From Girardinichthys multiradiatus (Eukaryota; Chordata; Actinopteri; Cyprinodontiformes; Goodeidae): a stretch of 64,000 nucleotides of DNA. Of the stretch, positions 40,638 to 52,129 are shown in pieces. The position numbers and the translations under genes are program-made. The stretch spans positions 51,959,886 to 52,023,885 of the forward strand of contig NC_061810.1 of assembly GCF_021462225.1 (NCBI RefSeq), given 5' to 3'. How positions within the stretch are numbered: position 1 is the first letter of the stretch; each line of letters starts with the position of its first letter. The notes beneath the pieces were generated by a model. The model ran no database searches and was not told where the DNA came from. It was given only the letters and a program-made list of their open reading frames with translations.

Positions 40638-43167
40638 ACATTTTCTCTTACATTTTATTTATGCAGCAACCATGCAGAGTACTATATAAGAAATTCCCCA
40701 GCCAAATTTTTACTTGATCGGGTATTCTTCAATTTCTTCTTGGGAAATCTAAAAACCTGACTTCCAAGTACCAAAAAACACATCATATATCCAGAGAAGC
40801 CATGCTCACTGCAGATGGAAAGTTACTTTGAGACAGATGTGCCTCTGCACTAAAAATATTGTGAAATTTGAATAATACATTTAAGGTCTCATTGCACCGC
40901 TTTAAACTTGGTGAAGTTTTGAAGCATATTTTGAAAAACAACTTTTGGACCTGTTTGCTATGAACATATTAAAATCTTCAATTCAACAGGAAAATAGGAA
41001 AAACAAATTGTATTTTATGGCAGCAGTTAAAGAAAATTTTGAAACTGTGAGTCAGAGCTTTTCCAGAATCGTAAATCGGAATTGGCCAATCTGGAGGAAA
41101 CAGTTGGTTAACCTAGGAGCAGTTTGAGCTGCACACCAACACACACTCTCACACGCAGATAACTTGGAGCAGCTTTCGTTTTCCAGGCTAGCGGATAACA
41201 GCAGCAAGATGTTTAGTATTCAGAGAGGAGGGATGAACCCAGACTCTCAGCTGAAACTCTCGCCCTGTGTGTGTGTGTTTAAAACTGTTGTTCATGCATA
41301 AACTCTCTGATCCTCACCCCTTCTCATCCAGCAGCCCCGGTCTGTGTGTGAATGCATGATTTATTAAGCATGCAGGCAGTTTTACTCACCCAAATCAAAC
41401 TCATGGAGTTGTCAGTTCTCCTGCCCTGAAAGAGAAAAGCAAATCTAATTAGTACAAAAAACAGTTATTTATTTTTTTGATTTGCTAAATAAATTGTTGA
41501 CTGTAAATCTATTTGTTCTTGAACATTTTCAGTAAAGCTGTACACAAACACATGTTCTGCACATGCATTTCACCTGAAGATGTTACTGTTACTGATCCCT
41601 TCAATATCAAATTTAATCTGGTACAACACCCAGCCAAACAGGTCAATGAAGAACCTGTTATCTCTACAGTAGCTATAGAACATCAATAAAGGCTTCACAA
41701 GCCAATATTTCTGCACATCATTTAGTGTCAGTTAACACAGCCCACAGAGAGGTGGGTGGTGAAAATGAAATTCTCTTCTTTGGTTTTGTCAGAAGAGACC
41801 ACTTTCATCCCTTCAGAGCATCATCTATTTAAGCTGCAATAATTGTGCCTATTTTTTCTTTCATGCCAAGGGTCATGCACACAGTTTACAGCCTTTGCCA
41901 GGATACGTTAGATGTAAATAATGGGAGCATGCAACCTAAGAAAGCGTGAAAATTTGAATGTCTCGCTGGGTTTCAGGAGCTGATGAGATCCCGCTTTGCC
42001 AAGGCCTCAGCCACTCATTTAACTGCTTGTCTGTCCGGTTCTCCTCTCACTGAGATGTGCCCGAAATAACAACGAGCCTCTCCTAACAAGAAAGGACTGT
42101 ACAGATTAGATTATTGATCAGGGTTTTTCTGGAGCGCTGAGCCTGATCTGAAACCAGTGCCAACACTGATGCAATTATTAGCATCTAACAAGTATCCAGA
42201 TCCCGGAAAAAAACAGCTGTAGTAAATAGGAAATCTTATTTTTAGAAGCTGGAATTGCCTTTGCAATGAGGCTGAAAGATTAACCAGAAGGCTCTGACTT
42301 GAGAAATTACAAGAATGTTGTCCAAATGATAAGGCTGCAGAGAACAAACTATTCAAAAACCTCCTCCCTGAAACAAAGCTTTACACACCAGACTGAAAGG
42401 TCTTGAACTTCCAACTTCTGACCCACAAAATAATGACAGCAGAGATTTTTTACCCTGACATTCACTGATGGAAAGCATTATACACACCATAATGACACGA
42501 ACACTCAGAATGACTATCATGAGCTGCCTTCATGTCAGTCATGCCTTCAGCACAGGTGAAGCTGTGAAAGCCTCCATTCACTCTATCAACATAATTAGCA
42601 GATGGATTACCAATGAAGACCGGCAGATGCGCCTGACATCAGTGCCTTTCATAGCTACCCCCAAATAAACATCTTCACTTTGTATTAAATCAGCCCCATA
42701 TACAGGACATGGTTGAATATTGCAGCTGAAAGAACACTTTTCTGGATTATCAACAATCTCAAGATTAGAGTTTCAGCTTCAGAGAAGAAACCTTCAGGAC
42801 ATCCAAGAGTGCCCAGCAAGCAAAAAAGTCCTCACCTCCTGTGGAGTGTGCTGCAGGATTGTGCTGCCACCAGTGCAGAGCTTGTAAACTATGACATCAG
42901 GTCATTTGTAGTTGACTGAACAGGGATCATGTATAGGAGCATTAATTTTAAAGGAAAATATGCTTTATACTAGCGTCTAGCTCTCCATCTAATTTCCATC
43001 TGCAGTCCCTGATACACAAAAAACTATACAAAGCATATATGCAGTTACAATCATGAAATTGTACATTACTGTATTGCTACAGACTCCTATTCCTAAAACC
43101 CATGACCCACCCAACTTTCCTTACAATATGTGCCTAATGTCACAATGGGTGTGAGTACATGTACAAA
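40638..43167. other. Unassigned stretch, 2.5 kb
   Basis: No gene, element or strong repeat is recognised. Several 60-80 codon open frames (for example 42468-42668 and 42713-42919) have no motif. Confidence 0.5.
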
Positions 43168-43873
43168 AAAGGCAAGACAAGTTTATTTTTAACACATTTC
43201 AGTAGCAAGACAATTCAAAGTGCTGCACATGAAAAAAAGAAAAAGAGACATAATAGGAAAAGTAGATTACAGTGGCATAATGTTAATTAAATAATTAACG
43301 AACACAAATAATTAAAGAGAATAAAAATTTATAATTAAAATGATGAGATGATAATAAAAAAAGATGAATAAAAAATTTATGATAAAATGATTGATAAGAA
43401 AATGAAAGTTGGACTGAAAACTTTAATAATGTTTAGATGGCCCAGTCAAAGGCCACTCTAAACAAATAAGTTTTTAATCTAGATTTAAAGCAACTTAGGA
43501 TTTCGGTGCTTTTCCAGTTTTCTGGGAGTTTATTCCAGATTAGTGGAGCATAAGAACTAAAAGCTGCTTCTCCATGTTTGGTTCTGGTTCTGGTTCTGCA
43601 GAGTAGATTTGAGCCAGAAGACCTGAGAGGTCTGGGTGGTTGATACACTGACAACAAGTCTGTAATGTATTTTAGTGCTAAGCCATTCAGTGATTTATAG
43701 ACTAACAGAAGTATTTTAAAGTCTATTCTCTGAACTACAGGGAGCCAGTGTAGGGACTTTAGAACCGGGCCAATGTGCTCCACCTTCTTAGTTCTAGTGA
43801 GGACGCGGGCAGCAGCGTTCTGGATCAACTGCATCTGTCTGATCCAATTTTTATTAAAAAGACTTTCAGACAA
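43168..43873 (-). pseudogene. L2-like LINE 3' end, truncated copy
   Basis: The coding part (43433-43840) reads QLIQNAAARVLTRTKKVEHI, LKSLHWLPVVQRIDFKILL and YAPLIWNKLPENWKS, then FKSRLKTYLFR and a stop. It is closely similar to the end of the element at 25-26.4 kb. Unlike that copy it keeps the correct frame through NKLPE. The 3' untranslated tail continues to about 43168. The catalytic palm is absent. Near 43845 it changes abruptly into unrelated sequence and then a Rex1-like fragment on the other strand. Confidence 0.85.
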
Positions 43874-43924
43874 TGGCTTTATGAGAAGAAGACAGCAAAT
43901 AAGTTACTTTTGTCCAACGTCAGA

Positions 43925-44330
43925 AGATCAGAAAAGCTCCAGGACCTGACAGTGTCCCTCTCCTGCCTGAGAGCCTTCTGCACTCAGACATTCACTAGTC
44001 TCTGGAGCTGTGTGAGGTCTCCTCCTGCTCCACCATCATCCCGATCCTGAGGAAACCCACCGTTATGTGGTTAAATGACTAAAGGCCTGTCATCCTGACA
44101 TTTGTGGTCATGAATTTCTTTGAGCGACTGATGTTGAAGCATTTGAAAGACATCACAGTACCCCTGCTGGACACCCTGCAATTTTCTTACCTGGCAAAAA
44201 GGTTGCCAGATGATGGAGTACTTGGGTCTAAACTTTATTCTGCAACACCTTGACCACCCATGAAAGAACACCAGGATCCTGTTTGTGGACCTCAGCGTGT
44301 TTACAGTCAAAACTGGTTCAAGGAAGGAAC
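43925..44330 (+). pseudogene. Rex1-like LINE reverse-transcriptase relic
   Basis: Readable pieces in order: KIRKAPGPDSV (fingers), CEVSSCSTIIPILRKP, WLND followed by a stop, RPVILTFVVMNFFERLMLKH and LDTLQFSYLAKR. These match the same order in Rex1-type reverse transcriptases and in the 21-23 kb copy. At least two stops and one frameshift occur, and motif A and everything after it is lost. Inactive. Confidence 0.7.
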
Positions 44331-44810
44331 GCTAGTGCACTGGTAACAGGCTCATTGACGCCTGGCTGATGCAGTCTAGTCTAACCGCTGAGCTACCGCA
44401 GTAGCTCAAATTTCTGAGAAAGTTAATGCCACAAACTTGTCCCTGTTTCTGAGAGCAAAAGCTTCCTGCTTGCAGACCTTCCATGAAAGCTAATCATGTG
44501 CAGTCTCTTTTATGGTACAGGCATGTACCTTGATATTAACAGCAGGAACAGTCTGCTGTAGGTCCTGCGATGATATTATGGGTTTTTTGCTGACTTCTTT
44601 TAGCATTCTGCGGTCTGCTTTGAGGGTGAACTTACTAATGCCAAACTTTGGCATGCTGGCAGTTGTTTAGAATATTCTTCACCATAGTCATAATGTTATG
44701 TCTGATTGGTCTAGACGACAATAGTACTTATATGTACTGTATGAATTTGCTGGAAAATGCTAAAAAACGGTGCTCAATAAGTATACTTTTGTGACTTAGA
44801 CCTTATTATA
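44331..44810. other. Unassigned stretch
   Basis: No gene or element is recognised. Confidence 0.4.
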
Positions 44811-45140
44811 GGGGCTGCATGGTGGCACAGTTGGTAGCACTGTAGCACAGCAAGAAGGTCCTGGGTTCGACTCCCGGCCGAGGGTCTTTCTGCATGGAGT
44901 TTGCATGTTCTCCCCTTGCATGCATGGGTTCTCTCCGGGTACTCCGACTTCTTCCCACAGGTTAATTGGTTTCTCTAAATTGCCCTTAGGTGTATGAATG
45001 AGTGTATGCATGGTCGTTTGTGTGTTCCCCTGCAACGGACTGGCGACATGTCCAGGGTGGACCCCACCTCTCGCCCATAGACTGCTGGAGCAACAGCTCC
45101 CCCGCGACCCACTATGGAAGAAGCGGCATAGAAAATAACT
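44811..45140 (+). mobile_element. tRNA-derived SINE-like repeat
   Basis: Near its start lie an A box (TGGCACAGTTGG, 44823-44834) and a B box (GGTTCGACTCC, 44864-44874), both matching the RNA polymerase III consensus and 29 bases apart. After the tRNA-like head comes a body with GAGTTTGCATGTTCTCCCC and ATTGCCCTTAGG. It ends with GAAGAAGCGGCATAGAAAAT. The tRNA-like head does not fold into a sound tRNA, so it is a promoter relic, not a tRNA gene. A second, degraded minus-strand copy is at 46060-46288. Confidence 0.75.
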
Positions 45141-46059
45141 GACTGACCTTATAATGGCTCAAATAGTCACTCCCTGATGGATATAATTTTAAGGCATGCT
45201 GCCACTGATATCTCAGAACGGTTAGCCATCAACAACCCCGATAATTTTATGAAGTTAAATGCTCATGGTGCACAGTGATAAAATAAAACTGGATTAACTG
45301 GGGACCAGTTATTTTAGCATTTCCATAGTTTTTCCTCAGCACCTCCAACATGTTTAATTTGTTTTTTTCTGTTTACCAATGTAAATAGGAAGGGTCTCTG
45401 TGGTATGAACCTTGTTTTTCATACCTCAGTCCCTTAGGTGTGTCTCTGTCTGTAAGAAATGATTCTACTAATCATAATCCACAGTGTTAATCATAGCTGG
45501 GAGCAAACATCATTTGCTGAACTGAAAATTCCTGGCTGCTACTCAAACTGCATAAATTCCCGTCCTGTTAACATACTGTGGACGACGGCCAAAAGCTAAA
45601 ATGACTGACATGAGGTGGAATAAACTGGCAGAGAGGCAGATGTTTCAAAATATTAGCTGCAGATAAAGATTTACATTTGAATGTGTTCATTTGATCTGCT
45701 TCTGAGATTCTCTGTTATGATTTTCAAGCAAATGTTCTGTTCAAAGTGTTTAAAAATTCACCAACAAAAACAACTCACAAAGACCAAGAAAATGTTGAAT
45801 TTGACAACAAATGCAGAGGAAGACATGAATATTATCAAGTAGGAACAAACAAATGTATCTCCTAAATGCCTAGATTTTGTTGTAGCTCTTTAATATTTGT
45901 CTTGAAAAGCAGACCAAGCAATAATTCAGACATTTATACATAAGCTTCCCAGATTCATACTTCTGGGACTTTAATTTATTCAGACATGTTCTGCAGTGCA
46001 CAGAAAAGTGTGACTGTTCTATACCTGAATTATCATCTATACCCACTTACCCATGCAAC
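45141..46059. other. Unassigned stretch
   Basis: No gene or element is recognised. Confidence 0.4.
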
Positions 46060-46288
46060 CATGGAAGGTTGGTGCCTATCTCGAGTGTTCATTGAGTACA
46101 CCCTGGACAAGTTGCCAGTCCATCACAGGACAACAACAACCAACTCTGGACCAACAACCATGCATACACTCATACCTTTAAACGATTTAGAGAGACCAAA
46201 TACCCTCAAAGATAATGGGAGGAAACTGGGGAAAACATGCAAACTTCATGCATGCAAACCCCAGGCTGCGATTTAAACCCTGGACCTT
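46060..46288 (-). mobile_element. SINE-like repeat, degraded second copy
   Basis: Read on the minus strand it repeats the order CCAGGGTTTAAATCGC (damaged B box), AAGTTTGCATGTTTTCCCC, GGTCTCTCTAAAT and GATGGACTGGCAACTTGTCC seen in the copy at 44811-45140. The A box is missing. Confidence 0.75.
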
Positions 46289-46854
46289 GACTAGTTGGTT
46301 CATTAATTGAATAGAAGGTGATTATAATGAATGAAAATGTGATGCAGGTGGTTTGACAAGGTTAGGTATAACCACCTCCTGAAATCCTGACAATCCTACA
46401 GAGAAACCCAGAAGGCTGTGATATATATTTAGATTTATGGGCCTGAATTAATTGCAGTGGGCTGATGCAGATTCTGGAAAGATTAGTCAGAACAAAAAAT
46501 AGACTAGAAACAAGTTTTGGCACTGCCCCGGAACATCAATACACAGGATCTAGATTGGGGAGAATTAGGCTGTTTTGCCTGCAGGAATCCAATGCAAAAA
46601 AGGTCAGTGATCAACATTAGATGGTAGCAAGACAAAGATAACCTTGAAAATATGATGGAGAAATATTCCAGCGGAGCTGGGAGCAAAGGATGGATGTTTG
46701 GAGCTGTCAGTACCAGACACTGGAGCAGTAAACACATCAGTCATCTACTGCAACTTCATGCTGTTGATGACCCAACATAATTTCATCCATTGTGCTCTGG
46801 AGCTAATTACACACTGTGTGGGTCCCCAGCCAAGAGCACAACAGCCCCAAAATA
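46289..46854. other. Unassigned stretch
   Basis: No gene or element is recognised. Confidence 0.4.
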
Positions 46855-46980
46855 TCCATCCATCCATCCATCCTTGCGAGTTTTGGGTCTTCCTCAGGGT
46901 CTCCCCCAAGTCGGATGTCCCCTGAAAACTTCCAGGGGGAGGTGCCCAGGATCAGATGCTAGAACCACCTCAGCTGACTT
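46855..46980 (-). mobile_element. RTE-like LINE 3' fragment with (GGAT)n tail
   Basis: On the minus strand GCTGAGGTGGTTCTAGCATC followed by TGATCCTGGGCACCTCC parallels the AGGTGGCTCGGGCATCT... region at 11.35 kb. It then ends in GGATGGATGGATGG, the simple-repeat tail common in this family. It is 126 bases long and strongly truncated. Confidence 0.55.
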
Positions 46981-47203
46981 ATTTCAATAAGGAATATGAT
47001 AAGCAAATAAAAGAATAACACAGCAAGTTCAAGGAATATAAAATGACAGCAAAGATCACACAGTAACTGTCAAGTCTATTTTTACTTTTAAAACATAACA
47101 GTTCTGGACCGGTTGGAGATCACTAAAAATTATTTTGCTCATGCACTTTTTCTAAAACAATGTTAGACTGTTAGGGAGACTTTGTTCTCCTTTGTGTGTG
47201 TTA

Positions 47204-47922
47204 TGTCAGTATTCATCCTCCAGATGGTGTTGTGAGCAAGCTGGCTGGGTGAGGTTCCCGGGTGTTTCCAATCTGGCCTAATTTCTGGAGGTTTAAGAGG
47301 AGTCTGCAGCCAGCACTTCAGTGCCAGAGTGTTATCCACCAGCGGTAATCTCCAGCCTCCCTAGCTCTGTTCTCAGTTCCTGTGTAGGACTCTGCTTACC
47401 TGATCTGTGCTCCTTTCAGGAGATCTGCTCACTGGACTCAGCTCCCAACCCGTCCTTGGTTCCTCCGACTCCATGTCCAAGCCTCAAGATAATTCTCAGT
47501 CCTGGCTGGCAGTGGTCTGTCCCCTCCTTCTAATACCCTCCACGGTCGAACCCTGCTCACCCTCCAGCGCTCCTGTTCCCTGAAGACTCTGGTGAAGCTG
47601 ACCGCTGACATTAAACAGATAACTGTTGCCTGGGTTCAGAATCCCTGGTTCTGAACCCAGTCTCCGGTGAGGACCCCACTCGTTCCCTCCTGGCGGTGCT
47701 GCTTCCCTAAACCTCTAAGTCAGCTCAAGTTTTCACTTCACAAGATACTTATCACCAGTCAAACCATTTGGCTCTCCTTAGATGTGCCGTGGCTCCTGCC
47801 ATACCGTCTTCCAGTGCCTGAAGATCTTCACTTGAGAATTGAGTCTATAAATCTCATAAAACGTTACCTGCCTCCTGAATGTTATCTGGATGTTGGTCCG
47901 AGCTCTCTGTAAAACGATGACA
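47204..47922 (+). mobile_element. LTR-like block, 719 bp
   Basis: It starts TGTCAGTATTC and ends AACGATGACA, the TGTCA/TGACA termini seen in the verified solo LTRs. An internal CACTTCAGTGCCAGAG corresponds in position to CACTTCGTTGCCTGAG of the LTR at 32.8 kb. A perfect hairpin (47630-47660) lies inside. The flanks TGTTA and CGGAC do not match, so either one end is wrong or a flank has changed. Confidence 0.55.
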
Positions 47923-50257
47923 CGGACATGATGATGTTCTCCGATTTGACCACTGATGATTTGTTTAGCTGCATGTCTTCGTTCATCTGCTGGTTAAGTT
48001 ATGGTTTCCCAACCTCCTGCATGTTTTAGATGTTCTCCTGCTCCAGCTCACATCAGATTCAAAGTGGTAGTTGATCGTGACAGCAGTCTGAAAACACCAA
48101 AAACTGCCAGTATTGCCTGATTGTTACTTTTACTATTTTCTCTGTTTCTTCCATGAGTACATAAATATATTCAAAAATATGGTTAATGCAGTTACTATGT
48201 GCAGTTTAGAGGTACAAATCACATTTCTTTATGTAACTGGTTTCCTGAAGAATCCTGTTTCAAAATAAGAGAGAAGTATTTGAAATTTCAGTCAACTGTG
48301 ACTGAATGTTAATGCAGTCACAGTTGACTAAAAGACTGCAAATAAGTTCTAAATACTTTTTTATTGTGATCACATAAATTTAGCACAATATCGTAACAAA
48401 ATGTTTAGGCCATATCAGCCATCCCTAATCAGGTGTGCCTTGGCAGGGATGCAGAAGCGTGTGCGCTGAGGACCAGGGTTAGGAATCACTGGGGGTGTCT
48501 GGAAAACAATGTGAATTATTTTGATAATTGGTAAACATTTGGAGGAGAGATAACACCCTTTCATTTTGGATTTAGCAGGCCCAGACCAAGAAGAAGAAAC
48601 TTAATTTTTCACATCTCTTGTGTTTAAATTTGTCTTTACAGTAAAGGGTCCTTGGATGACATCCGATGTGAATTGGAGCTTTAACAATTAACTAAATTGA
48701 AGCATTTGCTGTCATCTGTAGTAGATAAAGTTTGTCCACAGCTCTGCGATCTAAACCCAGGAAAGGATTTAAAAAACCTAAACTGCAGTGTAGAAAAAAT
48801 GAGCCAATCAGTTTATCTGAGGTTGAATTACAGTTTCTAATATGTTTTGTATCTGATGTTCCTCACTGCATCAGACAGGATCTTATCACATAAAATGCAG
48901 CCATTCATCATATGGCCGCTGTTACATCAGCAGCATCACAGCTCAGATTAATCCCAGGGTTTCTGTACAGGTCAGTGTGTTTGAGGAGGACAGATGAGAG
49001 GTTTAACTCAGAACTTTACGGCAGAGCGCCAATGCTGTGTGACTCATTAAAGCACACGGCTTCAGCTGCCATTCAGGACCCTACTAGCTCTACATCTACC
49101 CGTCCAAATTCACAGTGCAGTAGTAATGAGAAGACAGAGGAAGTGGTGATAAGGGACAGGTGGGCCGGAAGCCAGATGTTTTCCACACTAGATGCTGGTA
49201 GAAGAATTCTTATTTACACATTAGGATACAAACTGACACATCCTGAAAGTGTTTGGAGAAGTGTTGATCTCAAGGTGTAAAAGAGACTGAAGCAAGCAAC
49301 ACCTGCATCAGCATGAGGAACAGTGGATGGTAGGGTTAGGGTTAGGATGGTCTGGAGACACAGCAGGAATAATCAGACACCAGAGGGAGATGGATGGAGG
49401 ATATTACTGCACTGTAAGGGGGTGGAAATGGCTACAGAGATGAAGGTTCTTTTCTCATATTACAGCTGAACAGTTGGTCAGAATAAAGCATCAAAGCTTT
49501 TAAACTGCTCACCATTTCGAGATCTAGGGAATGCTTTTGTTAACTAAGGTTTTCCTGAATCTGTTTGATTCAGGAAAACATGCACAGAGTGAGATGTATG
49601 CAGACATGGACACAGTCTGAAATACAATTAGTCACAAAAATTAGAAATTGTATTCCACAAAATCATCTGTGTGATGTTTGTGACAGTATAACTTCGTCTA
49701 ACCAACCCCCTGAGGGGACAAGACTCATTCTGTGCACCTCTAACAGAGTGCAAGAGAATGGAACGAACCTATTAGCATTAAATTACATCTTCACTCATCT
49801 TCTTTACATAAATGATGAGGAATGTGGCCATAATAAAACATTTGTCAGGAACTGATGGCTTCAATACTTTTTGTTTCTGTGTGATAACAAGTGTCAGTCT
49901 GGAAATATTCACATTTATTACTTGTCAATAGATTTTGCATTCTTGCCAGGTTATGGATTGTTTCTTATGATAGCTTGTGGGCTTTCTTATGTCATTATCA
50001 GCAGAGGTTTGATCATTTTCAACCCAATACATCTTTCTGTCTGGTGTCAGTTAAAATTAGGCAGCCTGAGTATTTTCTTGGAAAAATAATTGATTTCTTT
50101 CACAGTCTGACCCTTTGATTAATCAAATGGTGCCCATGTCTGCACCATTAGCCTCTGTGCTAAGACTGCAGTAGGAATCTCATAAGACAGAAAAAATAGC
50201 ATTTTTTTTACATTCAAAAATAGCATGTGTTTCATTATTTAGAGAGAAATAAATCAT
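47923..50257. other. Unassigned stretch, 2.3 kb
   Basis: 49331-49346 holds a short TAGGGTTAGGGTTAGG telomere-like run. No gene is supported. Confidence 0.45.
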
Positions 50258-50935
50258 TTATTTGGTAAATGGTAAAATGGCCTGAATTTGTATAGCGCTT
50301 TATCAAGTCCCCAGAGACCCCAAATCTCTTTACTGTCAACTGCGGTGTAGCAGAGGACCCTGGAATGCAGACAGGCAGGATGCAGAGGTGGTGAGTGAAT
50401 GATTTAATAAATAAACTTACTTCAGAAGGTGGTGGCAAGAAAACAGACATGGGCAGGCTGGCAAGACAAGCTTGGCATGAGCAAAGGACAAGACATGAAC
50501 AGAGAGTGAATGATCCAAACTGTTTCCGCGAAGAAAGAACAGAATGAAGGTGTAAAAATGGAGCATGGTACAGGTGGAAAACAAAACTGATTAACATGGT
50601 ACAAGTGGACTGAATGAGGCTAATTGCAAAACAGAGACAGAGAACAAAACGTGACTAGAGCAGAACAGAAATTCAAGGTTACAAACTAATCAGGAAAACA
50701 TAAGGTAAAGAACATGAACTAGGACACAAGAAACTAAAGCACAGCCAGGAAAATAATAAACAGAAACAAGATCCAAAACGTAAACTGAAAACAAGAATAA
50801 CTAGAACCCACACAAAGCCCAAGCACCCTCAAATCATGACATTTACACTACAATCAGTAAATCACCCATTCATACATACATTCACACACCGACACAGATT
50901 TATTTTAACCAACCCAGCAGATTACACACCAGTTC
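50258..50935 (+). repeat. Dispersed repeat interrupted by a solo LTR
   Basis: The left part (50258-50333) has TGGTAAATGGTAAAATGGCC and TATAGCGCTTTATCAAG. The right part (50842-50935) has TTTACACTACAATCAG and CACCCATTCATACATACATT. Together they follow the order of a fish repeat I know from general experience, in which GCGCTTTACACTACA is continuous. The LTR lies between the two copies of TTTAC. Confidence 0.65.
50334..50841 (-). mobile_element. Solo LTR, 508 bp, target duplication TTTAC
   Basis: On the minus strand it starts TGTCATGATTTGAGGG and ends CGCAGTTGACA. TTTAC lies directly on both sides (50329-50333 and 50842-50846). A minus-strand TTTATTTATTAAATC near 50405 may supply the poly(A) signal region. 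The pyrimidine-rich style resembles the LTRs at 15.0 and 18.5 kb. No internal sequence is left. Confidence 0.88.
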
Positions 50936-52129
50936 ATTAATCAAAAATAAAGTTAATATTAAAAAAGTAAGGACACCCCATGATTCAGCAGCTAGTAGAG
51001 CCACCTTTAGAAGTAGTAATTCCCAGTAGTTGTTTTTTGTCTGACTTTTTCTGTCTCTTACACTGATGTGAAGAAATTTAGGCTGTCTTTATAACATTTC
51101 TTCAGTTACAAAACCAAACCAAACTAGGTCTTTAACTGTCCTGTTAACGACCTATTTCGCTCCAAGCTTCAGCTCTTGGACACACTGTCTCACATTTGAC
51201 TCTAGGGTACTTTTGTATACAGAGCAATTCATCCTAGACCCTACAAGGTGCCCTGGTCCTGCAGCTATAAAACAAGTCCAAATGATCAGCTTTGAGGGAT
51301 TTTTTCCATGTAGATGACAGATGCAGACAGCAGGAAATGGTTGAGTGGTTAGAATATTTGCTCTGCTGTTCTAAAAGCATTAGTTTGTACATTTTAAACT
51401 AATATTTTTAATTCTATTTATTCTATTAATTACTCAACACATTTGCGGCATCATGGTGACACAAAGACCCAAAAACCAGCTCTAGCATAATGCAAGCAGA
51501 CTGAGGGTATAACTGATCAATACATTGTGATGCAGACTGGAACATAAAATTCAAAGACAGAAACTCCAAAATCAAGAGCCCAAAATGTCCTACATTGATC
51601 CTGGACACTGTGCTTATGTTTATATTGTGTTTTTCTTTAATAATTAATGAAAAAATATACTGATTTCAAGACTTATCACCAGGACAGACTGACAGAGGCG
51701 GCTTTGAGCTGAATATGTCGTTTGTTTGGTAAAAGTGAGATTTAGAGGTCTAAGAGAAATAATCTCACAGGGATAAAACATGCAAAGGAAACAAAATGAA
51801 AAGCATTCATTCAGATGAATAATTGTTGAGGCATGACAGAGAAACAGTGATGGACACGCAGACGGAAGCAGAGACAGGGAGTATTAAAAGAAACAGATAG
51901 CAAATTAAGTCTTTCAGCTTGTAACTGACACAAAGTCAAGCTCGGTGGAAACAAGGCAATCAGGGAAAACAGTACCATGATCGACATGATTTACATGAAA
52001 CGTTGGAGGGGAACACAGGAATATGGATGATATGGATGTAAACACATCAGCGGTGGTAGCAGACCATCATTTTAAAGAAACAGAGATGAAACAATGCTTT
52101 TGATGCAGCGGTGCTCATTTTTAATCATA
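50936..52129. other. Unassigned stretch
   Basis: No gene or element is recognised. Confidence 0.4.

Noticed and set aside
44811..44890. Possible tRNA gene
   Set aside because: The A and B boxes are present, but the arms do not form a sound cloverleaf and the unit continues as a SINE-like repeat with a second copy nearby.
47321..47912. Frames rich in Ser/Pro/Leu that could look like a secreted protein
   Set aside because: They fall within the LTR-like block and contain no signal peptide or domain.
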